NCBI GenBank assembly: GCA_020201095.1
Contig: JAIVHM010000146.1
Location: 3,691-41,098 of the forward strand
Direction: 5' to 3'
DNA: 37,408 nt
Source of the DNA: Halomonas sp.
GTDB lineage: Bacteria; Pseudomonadota; Gammaproteobacteria; Pseudomonadales; Halomonadaceae
Part shown: positions 26,477 to 34,978 of the stretch, piece by piece
Layout: each line of letters starts with the position of its first letter
How positions within the stretch are numbered: the stretch's first letter is position 1
Position numbers and translations under genes: made by a program
Notes under the pieces: generated by a model
The model's input: the letters and a program-made list of their open reading frames with translations, nothing else
The model's database searches: none
Told to the model about the DNA's origin: nothing

Positions 26477-27447
26477 ATGTCAGATCAGCAGGTCAACAAT
26501 CTTAACGTCCTTGCCCAGGATGTCCTTACCACTCCCGAAACCCTCAAGCAGGACGTACCGCTTACCGAGGCGGCCGAACGCACGGTGATTGAGGGGCGTC
26601 ATACCATCCAACGCATTCTGGACGGCAGCGATCCACGCTTACTGATGGTGGTGGGCCCTTGCTCCATTCACGATGTCGATGCTGCTCTGGATTATGCCAA
26701 GCGCCTTCGCAAACTGGCCGATGAAGTCAGCGATAGCTTATATATTGTCATGCGGGTGTATTTCGAAAAACCCCGCACGACCGTCGGCTGGAAAGGGTTG
26801 ATCAACGACCCACACATCAACGACTCGTTTGAAATTGACGAAGGCCTGCATATTGCCCGCAAGCTGCTGGTCGACCTCGCCGAGCTCGGGTTGCCTTTGG
26901 CCACAGAAGCTCTGGATCCGATTTCACCCCAGTATCTTCAGGACTGCATCAGCTGGTCGGCCATCGGTGCGCGAACCACCGAGTCGCAAACCCACCGAGA
27001 AATGGCCTCGGGCCTGTCTTCACCTGTTGGCTTCAAGAACGGTACCGACGGCAGCCTGGACGTGGCGATCAACGCGCTACAGTCCGTTGCCAGCCCACAC
27101 AATTTTCTGGGCATCAACCAGTCGGGACAAGTCGCCATTATCCGCACCCGCGGAAACGGCTATGGCCATGTGGTGCTGCGCGGCGGCAACGGCAAGCCCA
27201 ACTACGATAGCGTGAGTGTTGCCCTGGCCGAGAAAGAGCTGAAAAAAGCCAACCTTTCCGCCAATATCATGATCGACTGCTCGCACGCCAACTCGAACAA
27301 GGACGCGGCACTTCAGCCACTGGTTCTCGAAAACAATACGGTGTTTCAATTACCGATGCCTGCATCGATTGGCAAGCCACCGTTGACGCCTTTACCCAAA
27401 TGAACGACAAGCTAGCGCCAGTGCTGCCTAAGCGCCGCCAGCCATAA
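26477..27447 (+). pseudogene. aroG: DAHP synthase (AroG/F/H type), internal frameshifting deletion
   Basis: 3-deoxy-7-phosphoheptulonate synthase condenses PEP with erythrose-4-phosphate, the first shikimate step. The first 286 codons are intact and family-like: MVVGPCSIHD (metal Cys), YFEKPRTTVGWKGLINDP, and MIDCSHANSNKD (metal His). After QPLVLEN the frame yields an unrelated ending and stops at 27401-27403. The true C-terminus, YGVSITDACIDWQ to LAPVLPKRRQP, lies immediately downstream in another frame (27337-27447). Comparison with E. coli AroG shows about 35 codons missing between these parts, a length of 3n+1 bases. The lost piece holds the ligand Glu in the GVMIES region, and the metal Asp in DACI is out of frame. 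The 308-residue product made would lack two of four metal ligands. A paralogue elsewhere could serve the pathway; an assembly error is also possible. Confidence 0.85.
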
Positions 27448-27455
27448 CCCGCGTT

Positions 27456-27480
27456 GCCCACCGCGCTGTTCGCGGTGGGC
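27456..27480. terminator. GC-rich hairpin between aroG and dinG
   Basis: GCCCACCGCG (27456-27465) pairs perfectly with CGCGGTGGGC (27471-27480) across a 5-base loop. It sits between the convergent ends of aroG (27447) and dinG (27486). There is no long T run on either side, so efficiency as an intrinsic terminator is uncertain, but position and stem suit a bidirectional terminator. Confidence 0.6.
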
Positions 27481-27485
27481 GTTGG

Positions 27486-29615
27486 TTACGAGGCGATTTC
27501 TCGCCTAAAGGGGGGCAGTGCATCCAACAAGGCCTGACCGTAGCGACGGGTGATGACGCGCCTATCCAACAGTGTAATCGTGCCTTTATCGCTCTCTTTG
27601 CGGATCAGCCGACCGCAGGCCTGCACCAACTTGATTGATGCATCCGGCACGCTGATGCGCATAAACGGATTCCCACCCTGGCTTTCAATCCACTCGGCAA
27701 GCGTCGCCCCCACAGGATCATCCGGCACTGCAAACGGTAATCGCGTGATGACGACATGGGTCAGGTAATCCCCGGGTAAATCAACCCCCTCTGCAAAGCT
27801 CGCCAGACCAAAGATAATGCTGCCCTTGCCGCTATCCACGGCGGCGCGATGGCGCTCAATCAATTCCCGCTTGGGCAAAGCATCCTGAGCAAGCACACGC
27901 TCCCTGACAGACTCACCCAGCGCTTTCTCGACCCCGCGCAGCTGCGCCCGAGATGAAAACAATACCAGTGCCGCTTCGCGATCCGCCAACTGGGTGACGA
28001 AATCGACAATCGCCTTTTCGTGAGCATTACGGTCGCTCGGGTCCGTCGCTTCCTTAGGCACGCTCAGCACGGCGTTGGTATAATCAAACGGGCTGGGTAG
28101 CGCCTGATAACGGTAGCGATTGGCAAGCCCTGCCCGCTCCTGTAAACGCTCGAAGCGACCCAGCGCGGTCAATGTCGCCGAGGTGACCACGGCCCCGTGA
28201 CAACGCCCCCAAAGGTGCTTAGCCAACGTGTGTGCAGCGGACACCGGGCTTGCCGAAAATTCAATTTCCGGCTCGCCGGCCACCTGGCTCAGGGTGATCC
28301 AGCGCGCGCTCGGCGGCGCATTAGCAGCGTCACGGTCACTGAACGCTTGCCACAGTGAGTGGGCGTCAAGCGCTCGCCCATGCAGCAGCGCCACCAGCGG
28401 CAGCCAGGTTTCCGCCTGCTTGCGGTCCAGCCCGGTCTGCTTGTCCGGGTCGAGGCTTTCGCGCAGCACATCGCTGATGCTTTCAAGACTGCGCGACAAG
28501 GTAGCAAACAGGGTCAGCAGCTGCTCGGACTGCTCGCGCAACGCATCGGGAATCTGGCCCTTTTCAAACCGGGACTGATGAGTGGTTTCTTCGTCCGATA
28601 AACCGTTCGCGCGCCCGGCGAGCTGATGGCCAATGCTAAACACATCGCCCAACGCCGGCTCCAGCGTATGGATAAGCTCGGGCAAACCGGCAAGCAACCG
28701 GGCAACCGTCGGCTGGACGGCAAGCCCTTGATTCAAATCAGTCAAGCTGCTTTTGAGGGTTTTAAGCCAACGCAGGCAACCATTGATGGCGAAGCGATGG
28801 GCGAAATGCGATAGCGCCTTGTCGGGCAGGTGGTGGCCTTCATCAAACACAAAGATACAGTCGGCCGGGTCCGGCAGAATGGCCCCGCCGCCTAGCGCCA
28901 GATCCGCCAGCACCAGATCATGGTTAGCCACAATGACATCGGCATTTTCCAGTTCCCGGCGGGAGCGGAAAAATGCACAGGCGCCAAAATGGCCGCAGCG
29001 GCGACCGGTGCACTGGCGATGATCGACCGTTAATCGGCGCCAGTGGGCATCGTCAATCGCATGCGGCCAGTTATCGCGATCGCCCTCCCATTCACCCTGC
29101 CCGTAGGCCTCGGCCATATCGCTGGCAATCACGCCAAGGTCACTGCTTTGCGACTGCAGGGACTGCTCAAACATGGACAGCGTAGGATTCGGCTCCACGC
29201 CCTCCAGCGCCTGGTCAAGTCGCGCAACGCAGACATAGCGCCCACGCCCCTTGGCCAATGCATAGCGAAACGCCAAACCACTGTGGTTCGCCAGGGACGG
29301 CAGGTCATGGTTGAGCACCTGCTCCTGAAGCGCCACGGTGGCTGTCGAGATGATCAACCGCTTGCCGCGCGCTTTGGCGATGGGCAGCGCGGCAATCAGG
29401 TAGGCGAGCGTCTTGCCCGTTCCAGTGCCCGCTTCAAGCACACAAACGTGGCTGTCACTTGTGCGCTTGCCATCGTCGTCACTTTCGATGCTTCCCAGCG
29501 TGCGGGCAATTTCAGCGATCATCAGCCTCTGCCCGTAGCGCGGGGTCAACTCGAGGTTTTCCACCACGCGACGGTAGGCGTCCTGAATCTCGCTTTTAAG
29601 GGCAGTATCGAGCAT
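27486..29615 (-). CDS. dinG: ATP-dependent DNA helicase DinG
   Basis: An XPD-like superfamily 2 helicase (5' to 3') that resolves R-loops and branched DNA. Walker A EAGTGTGKT is at residues 61-69, and the DEAH-like box DEGH at 258-261. The iron-sulfur cluster cysteines lie at about 129, 202, 207 and 213 (RYVCVAR, CTGRRCGHFGAC). The C-terminal helicase block has GLASFAEGVDLPG and QACGRLIRKESD. 709 residues, near E. coli DinG (716). It ends facing the aroG hairpin and lies directly behind rhlB. Confidence 0.94.
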   Translation of the reverse strand: MLDTALKSEIQDAYRRVVENLELTPRYGQRLMIAEIARTLGSIESDDDGKRTSDSHVCVLEAGTGTGKTLAYLIAALPIAKARGKRLIISTATVALQEQVLNHDLPSLANHSGLAFRYALAKGRGRYVCVARLDQALEGVEPNPTLSMFEQSLQSQSSDLGVIASDMAEAYGQGEWEGDRDNWPHAIDDAHWRRLTVDHRQCTGRRCGHFGACAFFRSRRELENADVIVANHDLVLADLALGGGAILPDPADCIFVFDEGHHLPDKALSHFAHRFAINGCLRWLKTLKSSLTDLNQGLAVQPTVARLLAGLPELIHTLEPALGDVFSIGHQLAGRANGLSDEETTHQSRFEKGQIPDALREQSEQLLTLFATLSRSLESISDVLRESLDPDKQTGLDRKQAETWLPLVALLHGRALDAHSLWQAFSDRDAANAPPSARWITLSQVAGEPEIEFSASPVSAAHTLAKHLWGRCHGAVVTSATLTALGRFERLQERAGLANRYRYQALPSPFDYTNAVLSVPKEATDPSDRNAHEKAIVDFVTQLADREAALVLFSSRAQLRGVEKALGESVRERVLAQDALPKRELIERHRAAVDSGKGSIIFGLASFAEGVDLPGDYLTHVVITRLPFAVPDDPVGATLAEWIESQGGNPFMRISVPDASIKLVQACGRLIRKESDKGTITLLDRRVITRRYGQALLDALPPFRREIAS

Positions 29616-29620
29616 GCGGC

Positions 29621-30895
29621 TTAGAGCATACCTTCCGGCGGGTGTTCGCAGGGCAGCTTGTCATTGATATAGCGCTCGATCTCGGGCAGCGAGAAAGCGT
29701 CTTCTTCACCCACAAAGCTGATGGAGACGCCTTTTGCGCCTGCCCGACCGGTCCGCCCGATACGGTGAACGTAATCTTCCGGGTCTTCCGGCAGCGTGTA
29801 GTTGATCACGTGGCTGACGTCTTCGATATGAATGCCACGCCCTGCAACATCGGTGGCAACCAGCACTTGGATTTCGCCTTCACGGAAGCTTTCCAGGGTC
29901 TTGATACGCTGGTTTTGCGGCACATCGCCTGACAGCATGGCGGCACTCACGCCGGCTTTTTTGAGCAGACCATCAAGCTGGCGTACCAGGTCACGGCGAT
30001 TGCCGAACACCATCACCCGCTCGAAGCTTTCCTGCTCCAACAGCTTGACCAACAGACGCTGCTTGTCATCGTCTGAGACCAAGTAGACCCGCTGATCGAT
30101 ATCGGCCTGATTCTCGACGGTCACTTCAATCTCAACGTGGGCTGGGTTCAGCGTCCATTGGCTTGCCAGGTTGAGAATATCGTCGGTGAAGGTGGCCGAG
30201 AACAGGAAGGTCTGACGCTCTTCTGTCTTGGGCGTGTAGCGGATAATCCGCTTCACATCGGGAATAAAGCCCATCGACAGCATGCGATCAGCTTCATCCA
30301 GCACCAGCACTTCCACCTCGGAAAGGTCGATATCGCGCTTCTCGTGAAAATCGAGCAGGCGGCCAGGTGTGGCGACCAGCAGGTCGATCTTTTTGCCAAG
30401 GCCATCGCGCTGCTTCTGATAATCCATCCCGCCGACAACGCTTGCCACATTCAGCTTGGTAAAGCGGGCAAGCGCCTTGGCGTCTTTCTCGATCTGCAGC
30501 GCCAGTTCACGGGTGGGCGCGATAATCAGCGCGCGCGGCGCGCCGGACTTCTGCCCATCCGGAGTTGGCTCTTCGAGAAAATAGGCCAGCGCCGAAATCA
30601 AAAAGGCAGCGGTTTTACCGGTACCGGTTTGTGCCTTGCCGACAATATCGCCGCCCAGCAGCGTATGGCGTAGCGCCTCTGCCTGAATGGGCGTGCAGTA
30701 CTCAAACCCTTGGGCATGAATCGCGCGCATTAAGGGCAGCGGCAGATCGAAGTCATGAAAGCGCCATTTGCCGGCCACGGCAGGCACCTGAAATTGACGG
30801 AGATCCCAATTCGACTGACGACGACGCGGCTTCCGACGACGACGTTTAGGCTTGCGATTCTGGGCCGATGCTGTGGTCTGTTCCGACTCGCTCAT
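29621..30895 (-). CDS. rhlB: DEAD-box RNA helicase RhlB-like
   Basis: An ATP-dependent RNA helicase of 424 residues; RhlB in E. coli works in the RNA degradosome. Motif I is AQTGTGKT (88-95), then PTREL (from 127), DEAD (200-203), SAT (233-235) and [10 protein letters not shown]. The first 30 residues are highly basic ([13 protein letters not shown]), as in Pseudomonas RhlB homologues. The Q-motif region [12 protein letters not shown] is present. RhlE is the main alternative, but RhlE is longer with a basic C-terminal tail. It precedes dinG with a 5-base gap. Confidence 0.88.
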   Translation of the reverse strand: MSESEQTTASAQNRKPKRRRRKPRRRQSNWDLRQFQVPAVAGKWRFHDFDLPLPLMRAIHAQGFEYCTPIQAEALRHTLLGGDIVGKAQTGTGKTAAFLISALAYFLEEPTPDGQKSGAPRALIIAPTRELALQIEKDAKALARFTKLNVASVVGGMDYQKQRDGLGKKIDLLVATPGRLLDFHEKRDIDLSEVEVLVLDEADRMLSMGFIPDVKRIIRYTPKTEERQTFLFSATFTDDILNLASQWTLNPAHVEIEVTVENQADIDQRVYLVSDDDKQRLLVKLLEQESFERVMVFGNRRDLVRQLDGLLKKAGVSAAMLSGDVPQNQRIKTLESFREGEIQVLVATDVAGRGIHIEDVSHVINYTLPEDPEDYVHRIGRTGRAGAKGVSISFVGEEDAFSLPEIERYINDKLPCEHPPEGML

Positions 30896-31040
30896 AGGCT
30901 TTCTATCTGTCCATTGCTGTGGATATTAGGCATCTTGACGCGCGCATTGTAACAGGGCTTGGCGATAAGAGCGCGCCCTGCTGTCGAAGGAGGTTGCTAG
31001 GCTGTTAGAATAGGCCCATTACCGAACCAAGGAGCGCGAT

Positions 31041-31289
31041 ATGACGCGTAAGAAAAAGACCCGTTCGCTGGCGGATAAAGTAACCATCAAAACCGGTCGG
31101 CGTAAAGATTACAAAAAGTGGCGTCATGATAACCCTGATCAGGTGACATCATCACGCCGTTTTGTGGCAAAAAAACAGCAGCAGCGCAAACTTCAGGCGG
31201 TGCGCAAGCTGGCCCGCCAGCAGAGCGGGCAGGATATCGCCATTCACCCCGACAAAAATACCGATAACCCGCCGGGAGATCGTTCGTAA
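31041..31289 (+). CDS. Small basic protein, function unknown
   Basis: An 82-residue, Lys/Arg-rich protein that I do not recognise. It opens [19 protein letters not shown] and continues with basic stretches ([15 protein letters not shown], then [18 protein letters not shown]). The composition suits an RNA- or DNA-associated protein, but no motif confirms this. AGGAG, six bases before ATG 31041, is a strong ribosome binding site. The stop codon overlaps the xthA ATG by one base (TAATG), so the two genes are translationally coupled. It is divergent from rhlB with 145 bases between starts. Confidence 0.7.
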   Translation: MTRKKKTRSLADKVTIKTGRRKDYKKWRHDNPDQVTSSRRFVAKKQQQRKLQAVRKLARQQSGQDIAIHPDKNTDNPPGDRS

Positions 31290-32122
31290 TGCGCCTTGTT
31301 TCGTTCAATATCAATGGCATTCGCGCGCGACTTCATCAATTGCAGGCATTGATCGATTCGCAAAAGCCTGACGTTATCGGCCTTCAGGAAACCAAGGTGC
31401 AGGATAACGAGTTTCCCCTCGCTGATGTAGAAGCCATGGGCTACCACGTTTTTTACTACGGCCAAAAAGGCCACTACGGCGTTGCGATGCTGTGCCGTCA
31501 CAAGCCCCAGGCCGTCTTTTACGGCTTCCCTGACGATGAAGAAGACGCCCAGCGGCGCATGATCGGCGTCAAACTCCTCGCCGACGACGGCCAGCCCGTC
31601 ACCGTGTGGAACGGCTATTTCCCGCAGGGGGAAAATATCACCCACCCCACCAAGTTTCCGTATAAAACCCGCTTTTACCAGCAGTTGGCGCGCCTACTCG
31701 ACGAGCAGTACCAACCCGATGAGCGCGTTGCGGTAATGGGGGACTTTAACATTTCGCCTGAAGATCAGGATATCGGCATCGGCGAAGCCAATCGCAAACG
31801 TTGGCTGCGCGAGGGCAAAACCAGCTTCCAACCCATCGAGCGCGAGTGGCTGGACGGCATAAAAGCCTGGGGTTTGAGCGACAGCTACCGGCTTTGCCAC
31901 CCAACCGACGCTGAGTGGTTCAGCTGGTTTGATTATCGCTCAAAGGGCTTTGATCGTGAACCCAAGCGCGGGCTGCGGATCGACTATATTCTGGTTACCC
32001 AGCCGCTGGCCGAGCGTGTCAGTGACGCGGGGATCGACTATGTGCTGCGCGGCATGCAGCGGCCCTCTGATCATGCGCCAACCTGGAGCGACTTCTCGCT
32101 CACTCTGGCTTCTGCCGACTAG
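31289..32122 (+). CDS. xthA: Exodeoxyribonuclease III
   Basis: A base-excision-repair AP endonuclease and 3'-5' exonuclease of 277 residues (E. coli 268). The catalytic Glu34 is in LQETKV. Asp152 and Asn154 are in [21 protein letters not shown] and the final Asp261-His262 in PSDHAP complete the active site. The ATG sits on the stop of the upstream small basic gene. It converges on the TPR gene with 26 bases between stops. Confidence 0.95.
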   Translation: MRLVSFNINGIRARLHQLQALIDSQKPDVIGLQETKVQDNEFPLADVEAMGYHVFYYGQKGHYGVAMLCRHKPQAVFYGFPDDEEDAQRRMIGVKLLADDGQPVTVWNGYFPQGENITHPTKFPYKTRFYQQLARLLDEQYQPDERVAVMGDFNISPEDQDIGIGEANRKRWLREGKTSFQPIEREWLDGIKAWGLSDSYRLCHPTDAEWFSWFDYRSKGFDREPKRGLRIDYILVTQPLAERVSDAGIDYVLRGMQRPSDHAPTWSDFSLTLASAD

Positions 32123-32148
32123 GGTTCATTGACGGAATTATGGACGTG

Positions 32149-33246
32149 TCATCGTGGTCGTGGCGACTGTTCAAGCGTCGCCAGCCACTCACCCGCCTGC
32201 TCATCACCCAAAGACTGGGCGCGGGTCAATGCCCTTTCGGCACGCTCATCCTGCCCCCAGGCAAAGGCGAGCTGCCCATATTGTCGCCAATCGCTGCCAT
32301 CCTTGCTTAGCATCGCTAATGCCTGCCAAGCATCAAGCGCCCGGGTTTTATCACGCGCCTGATGCCATGCGTTCGCCAACAGACGCAGCGTGGCTTCATC
32401 CCGAACGACGTCGCCCGCTTCAAGCCACGCCTCAAGATGTTCGGCTGCCCTGGCGGGTGTGCCGCCCGCCATTTGTAGGCGCACCAGCTGCCAGCGGTCA
32501 TCGTCTTCCTCCAGTTTTCCCAACCGCCAGGCGGTATCCCACAGCGCCGCGGCGATACCCGGCTGACCGGACTGCTGAGCAAGCCCCGCGGCCTGGCGCC
32601 AGTCAGCCGCATCGCTGCCTTCGTCAAGCCCTCTCAGCAACACCTCAAGCGCCTGATCGGTTTGCTTCGTGCGCTGATAAACAACCAGCGCCAACCTGCG
32701 CTGGCCATCATCAGGCTCAGTGGTTTGGCCAAGGCTGCGCTCAAGCCAATTAGCCGCTTCTTGCCAGCGCTCGTCATCGGCAAGCCATCGGGTCAACTTC
32801 CAATAGTCCTCGGCATGGGTAGCGGCGTCCTGCGACGCAAGCCACTCGGCAAGCAAGTCGCTGGCCTGCGTTGTTTGACCCGCCGCGCGTCGTAACGACG
32901 CCTCTTCGCGCAGCCAGCGGGCCGCCTGGGCTTGTTCGCCTCCGGCCAGTTCGCGCGCTTGTGACAGGCGGTCTGCGGCATCACCCGGCTGGTCCTGACG
33001 CGCCAAGGCGTTAGCCGCAAGCTGCTGATACAGCGCGCTGGCCCAGCGATCAGACGCGTTACCTGTTTGCAGGCGATCTGCTTGCTGGGTGGCCTGTTCC
33101 ACCACGCTTGGATATTGCGCGTCGCGTAGCTGCGTTTGCAAGCGGTTAAGGTCGTCAATGACATCACCGGGAAGCGCTGGGCTTGCGTTGGCTAACGATG
33201 TCCACAGGCCTAGCAAACAGATGCACCCCCATACACGCATGGTCAT
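32149..33246 (-). CDS. TPR-repeat protein of the TonB2 cluster
   Basis: A 365-residue protein with a signal peptide (MRVWGCICLLGLWTSLANA; ATG 33246 or 33240). The mature part is an array of helical TPR-like repeats, rich in Trp, Ala, Leu and Gln (for example WLASQDAATHAEDYWKLTRWL and LLANAWHQARDKTRALDAWQAL). It is the last gene of the TonB2 operon. In Vibrio and Pseudomonas-type TtpC clusters, a periplasmic TPR protein follows tonB2; its role is not settled. It lies 15 bases after tonB. Confidence 0.85.
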   Translation of the reverse strand: MTMRVWGCICLLGLWTSLANASPALPGDVIDDLNRLQTQLRDAQYPSVVEQATQQADRLQTGNASDRWASALYQQLAANALARQDQPGDAADRLSQARELAGGEQAQAARWLREEASLRRAAGQTTQASDLLAEWLASQDAATHAEDYWKLTRWLADDERWQEAANWLERSLGQTTEPDDGQRRLALVVYQRTKQTDQALEVLLRGLDEGSDAADWRQAAGLAQQSGQPGIAAALWDTAWRLGKLEEDDDRWQLVRLQMAGGTPARAAEHLEAWLEAGDVVRDEATLRLLANAWHQARDKTRALDAWQALAMLSKDGSDWRQYGQLAFAWGQDERAERALTRAQSLGDEQAGEWLATLEQSPRPR

Positions 33247-33261
33247 ACCTCAATAAAGTCG

Positions 33262-34038
33262 TTAGCGCAGCTGAAATTCTATCCGTTGAGTCGCGTTGCG
33301 TAATTGATCGCCAGGCTCGAACTGCCATTGGCCAATCGCCTCACGGGCCGCATCGTCAAATACCCGGCGCGGCTGCGCATTGATAATTTGAATCGAAGAG
33401 CCTTCAACACTGCCATCGCGACGAATAGTAAATGAAACCTCAACATAGCCTTCCATGCCGCGACGCTGGGCACGAGAGGGGTACGTCGGGTTGACCCGAC
33501 TAGTTGGGGCAGCTTCGCCAACGTTCACTGGCTCATCCGACTCAGCCTGCGGGGCCTCTGGTGCGGCTTCCTGCTCGCCATCAGTGGGCTCAGCCTCGCT
33601 TTCGGCCTCCGCTGTCTCGGTCGGCTCCGGCTCTGGTTCGGGCTCTGGTTCGGGCTCAGGCTCAGGCTCAGGCTCTGGTTCCGGTTCAGGCTCTGGTTCT
33701 GCTTCTGTGAGCTCTGGCAGGTCGCTATCCATATCGGTGGGTTCTTCGGGTGCCTCGGGCAGATCGATGTCAGGCATTGCGATCTCACTGTCAGCCACCG
33801 GGGGCGGTTCGGGTGTCGGCATGGGTGCCGACTGAGCTGGCGCTGCCGCCTGATTGGTTTCGGGCTGAGGCGTTTCCTCTACGGGTGCTTCTTCGGGCGC
33901 CTCCACCATGTTCATCGATACCGTTTCTTCCGGCGGTTCGACTTGGTCCTCAGGCGGCGCAACCAGCAGTGCCAGCAGCCAAAACAGCCCAATCGCCAAC
34001 ACCCCACCACTCACCATTGATAGCGCCTGGCGTATCAT
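33262..34038 (-). CDS. TonB2-type energy-transducer protein
   Basis: A periplasm-spanning protein of 258 residues that carries proton-motive energy from ExbB/ExbD to outer-membrane receptors. An N-terminal membrane helix (residues 8-27) is followed by a Pro/Glu-rich linker. The linker includes 13 successive Glu-Pro pairs at 114-139. The C-terminal TonB domain has VNPTYPSRAQRRGMEGYVEV, then FTIRRDGSVEGSSIQIINAQ and REAIGQWQFEPG. It overlaps exbD by four bases. The symbol tonB2 is customary but not fixed. Confidence 0.93.
   Translation of the reverse strand: MIRQALSMVSGGVLAIGLFWLLALLVAPPEDQVEPPEETVSMNMVEAPEEAPVEETPQPETNQAAAPAQSAPMPTPEPPPVADSEIAMPDIDLPEAPEEPTDMDSDLPELTEAEPEPEPEPEPEPEPEPEPEPEPEPEPTETAEAESEAEPTDGEQEAAPEAPQAESDEPVNVGEAAPTSRVNPTYPSRAQRRGMEGYVEVSFTIRRDGSVEGSSIQIINAQPRRVFDDAAREAIGQWQFEPGDQLRNATQRIEFQLR
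33622..33699 (-). repeat. 13 Glu-Pro repeats in the tonB linker
   Basis: A 78-base in-frame tandem of hexamers (consensus GAGCCN/GAACCN on the minus strand) codes for 13 Glu-Pro pairs, residues 114-139 of TonB. The hexamers vary at synonymous positions. Such linkers are extended and usually vary in copy number. Confidence 0.95.
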
Positions 34039-34442
34039 TGGCCACTCCGGTTAGCCGCCACCGCGACCTGGTCCACGCCGGCCTGCTCAAGACGGTCCAT
34101 CACCTCAATCAGCAGTCCTGTGGTCGATTCGCTGTCCGCCTGAATGACCACCGAGCCATCCTCGCTGATCATCCCGGCGACTTCTTCGCCCACCCGATGG
34201 GCGTCGATCGCGCGGCCATCCACCCATACCGCTCCTTCGGGCGAGACCGCGACCAGCACCTGGGCATCGGGCCTGGGGCTTGCGTCACTCGACTCCGGGC
34301 GGTTGATTTCAATCCCGCTTTCCTTGATAAAACTGGTGGTCACGATAAAGAAAATCAGCATGATGAACACCACGTCCAGCATCGGCGTGAGGTTCACCTC
34401 GGTGTTTTCGTCAGCGCTTCCCATCGAACGTCGTCTACGCAT
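34035..34442 (-). CDS. Biopolymer transport protein ExbD (TonB2 system)
   Basis: A single-pass inner-membrane proton-channel partner of ExbB, about 135 residues. The N-terminus has a cluster of arginines and then NLTPMLDVVFIMLIFFIVTTSF, with the proton-binding Asp in the membrane helix. GGAGG at 34450-34454 lies seven bases before ATG 34442 and four bases before ATG 34445, so 34442 is preferred. It overlaps exbB by eight bases and tonB by four. Confidence 0.93.
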   Translation of the reverse strand: MRRRRSMGSADENTEVNLTPMLDVVFIMLIFFIVTTSFIKESGIEINRPESSDASPRPDAQVLVAVSPEGAVWVDGRAIDAHRVGEEVAGMISEDGSVVIQADSESTTGLLIEVMDRLEQAGVDQVAVAANRSGQ

Positions 34443-34977
34443 CATTTTCCTCCAGTGCCCGCGCCATCCGGTCGTGCAACCGCTGGTCCTCGCGTCGAAT
34501 AATGTGTTCCAGACGACTGATAAACAAAAGCCCGACCACGGCAATTGCCATGCCGGTCAACGTCGGCAACGTTGCCCGTGCCACACCATCGGCCATTGCC
34601 CGCGCCTGGTGTGTATCACTCAGCGAGAGGCTATCGAAGACGCCGATCATGCCCGTCACGGTGCCAAGCAAACCAAACAGCGGGCATAACGCCACCAGCA
34701 ATTTAAGCCACGGCAAGGGGCGGCGCAGGCGAACAACTAGATCTTCTGTCCAGACATTGCGCAGCGTGCGGGCGCTCCAGCTGTGGTGGTCATCTCGCCT
34801 GGCCCAGCGATTGACCAGCTGGCGGCGTTCTCGCCGCCAGGTCATGCGATAAAACCAGAAGCGTTCAATGGCCATGCCAAATACCAGCAGCGCCACCACA
34901 GCCAGCACGACCAGCACCACGCCGCCCGCATTCATCAGCCGCTCGACGGGCTCAAGCCAGAGGGGAACGGTCAACAT
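34435..34977 (-). CDS. MotA/TolQ/ExbB proton channel protein (ExbB2)
   Basis: A small ExbB of 180 residues. Membrane helices are near residues 18-37 (VVLVVLAVVALLVFGMAIER), about 90-110 (LVALCPLFGLLGTVTGMI) and about 130-155 (LPTLTGMAIAVVGLLFI). The LGTVTGMIGVF block is the family signature. It sits one base after the TtpC-like gene and overlaps exbD, so it belongs to the same operon. It is the second ExbB-type protein of the cluster. Confidence 0.92.
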   Translation of the reverse strand: MLTVPLWLEPVERLMNAGGVVLVVLAVVALLVFGMAIERFWFYRMTWRRERRQLVNRWARRDDHHSWSARTLRNVWTEDLVVRLRRPLPWLKLLVALCPLFGLLGTVTGMIGVFDSLSLSDTHQARAMADGVARATLPTLTGMAIAVVGLLFISRLEHIIRREDQRLHDRMARALEENDA

Positions 34978-34978
34978 A

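Noticed and set aside
33622-33699. CRISPR-like direct repeats
   Set aside because: The 6-base units have no spacers and encode the Glu-Pro linker of TonB.
33455-33835. Long plus-strand ORF with a Gly-Ser repeat opposite tonB
   Set aside because: It is the complement of the Glu-Pro repeat of tonB. The frame stays open because of the repeat, and it has no ribosome binding site or family signal.
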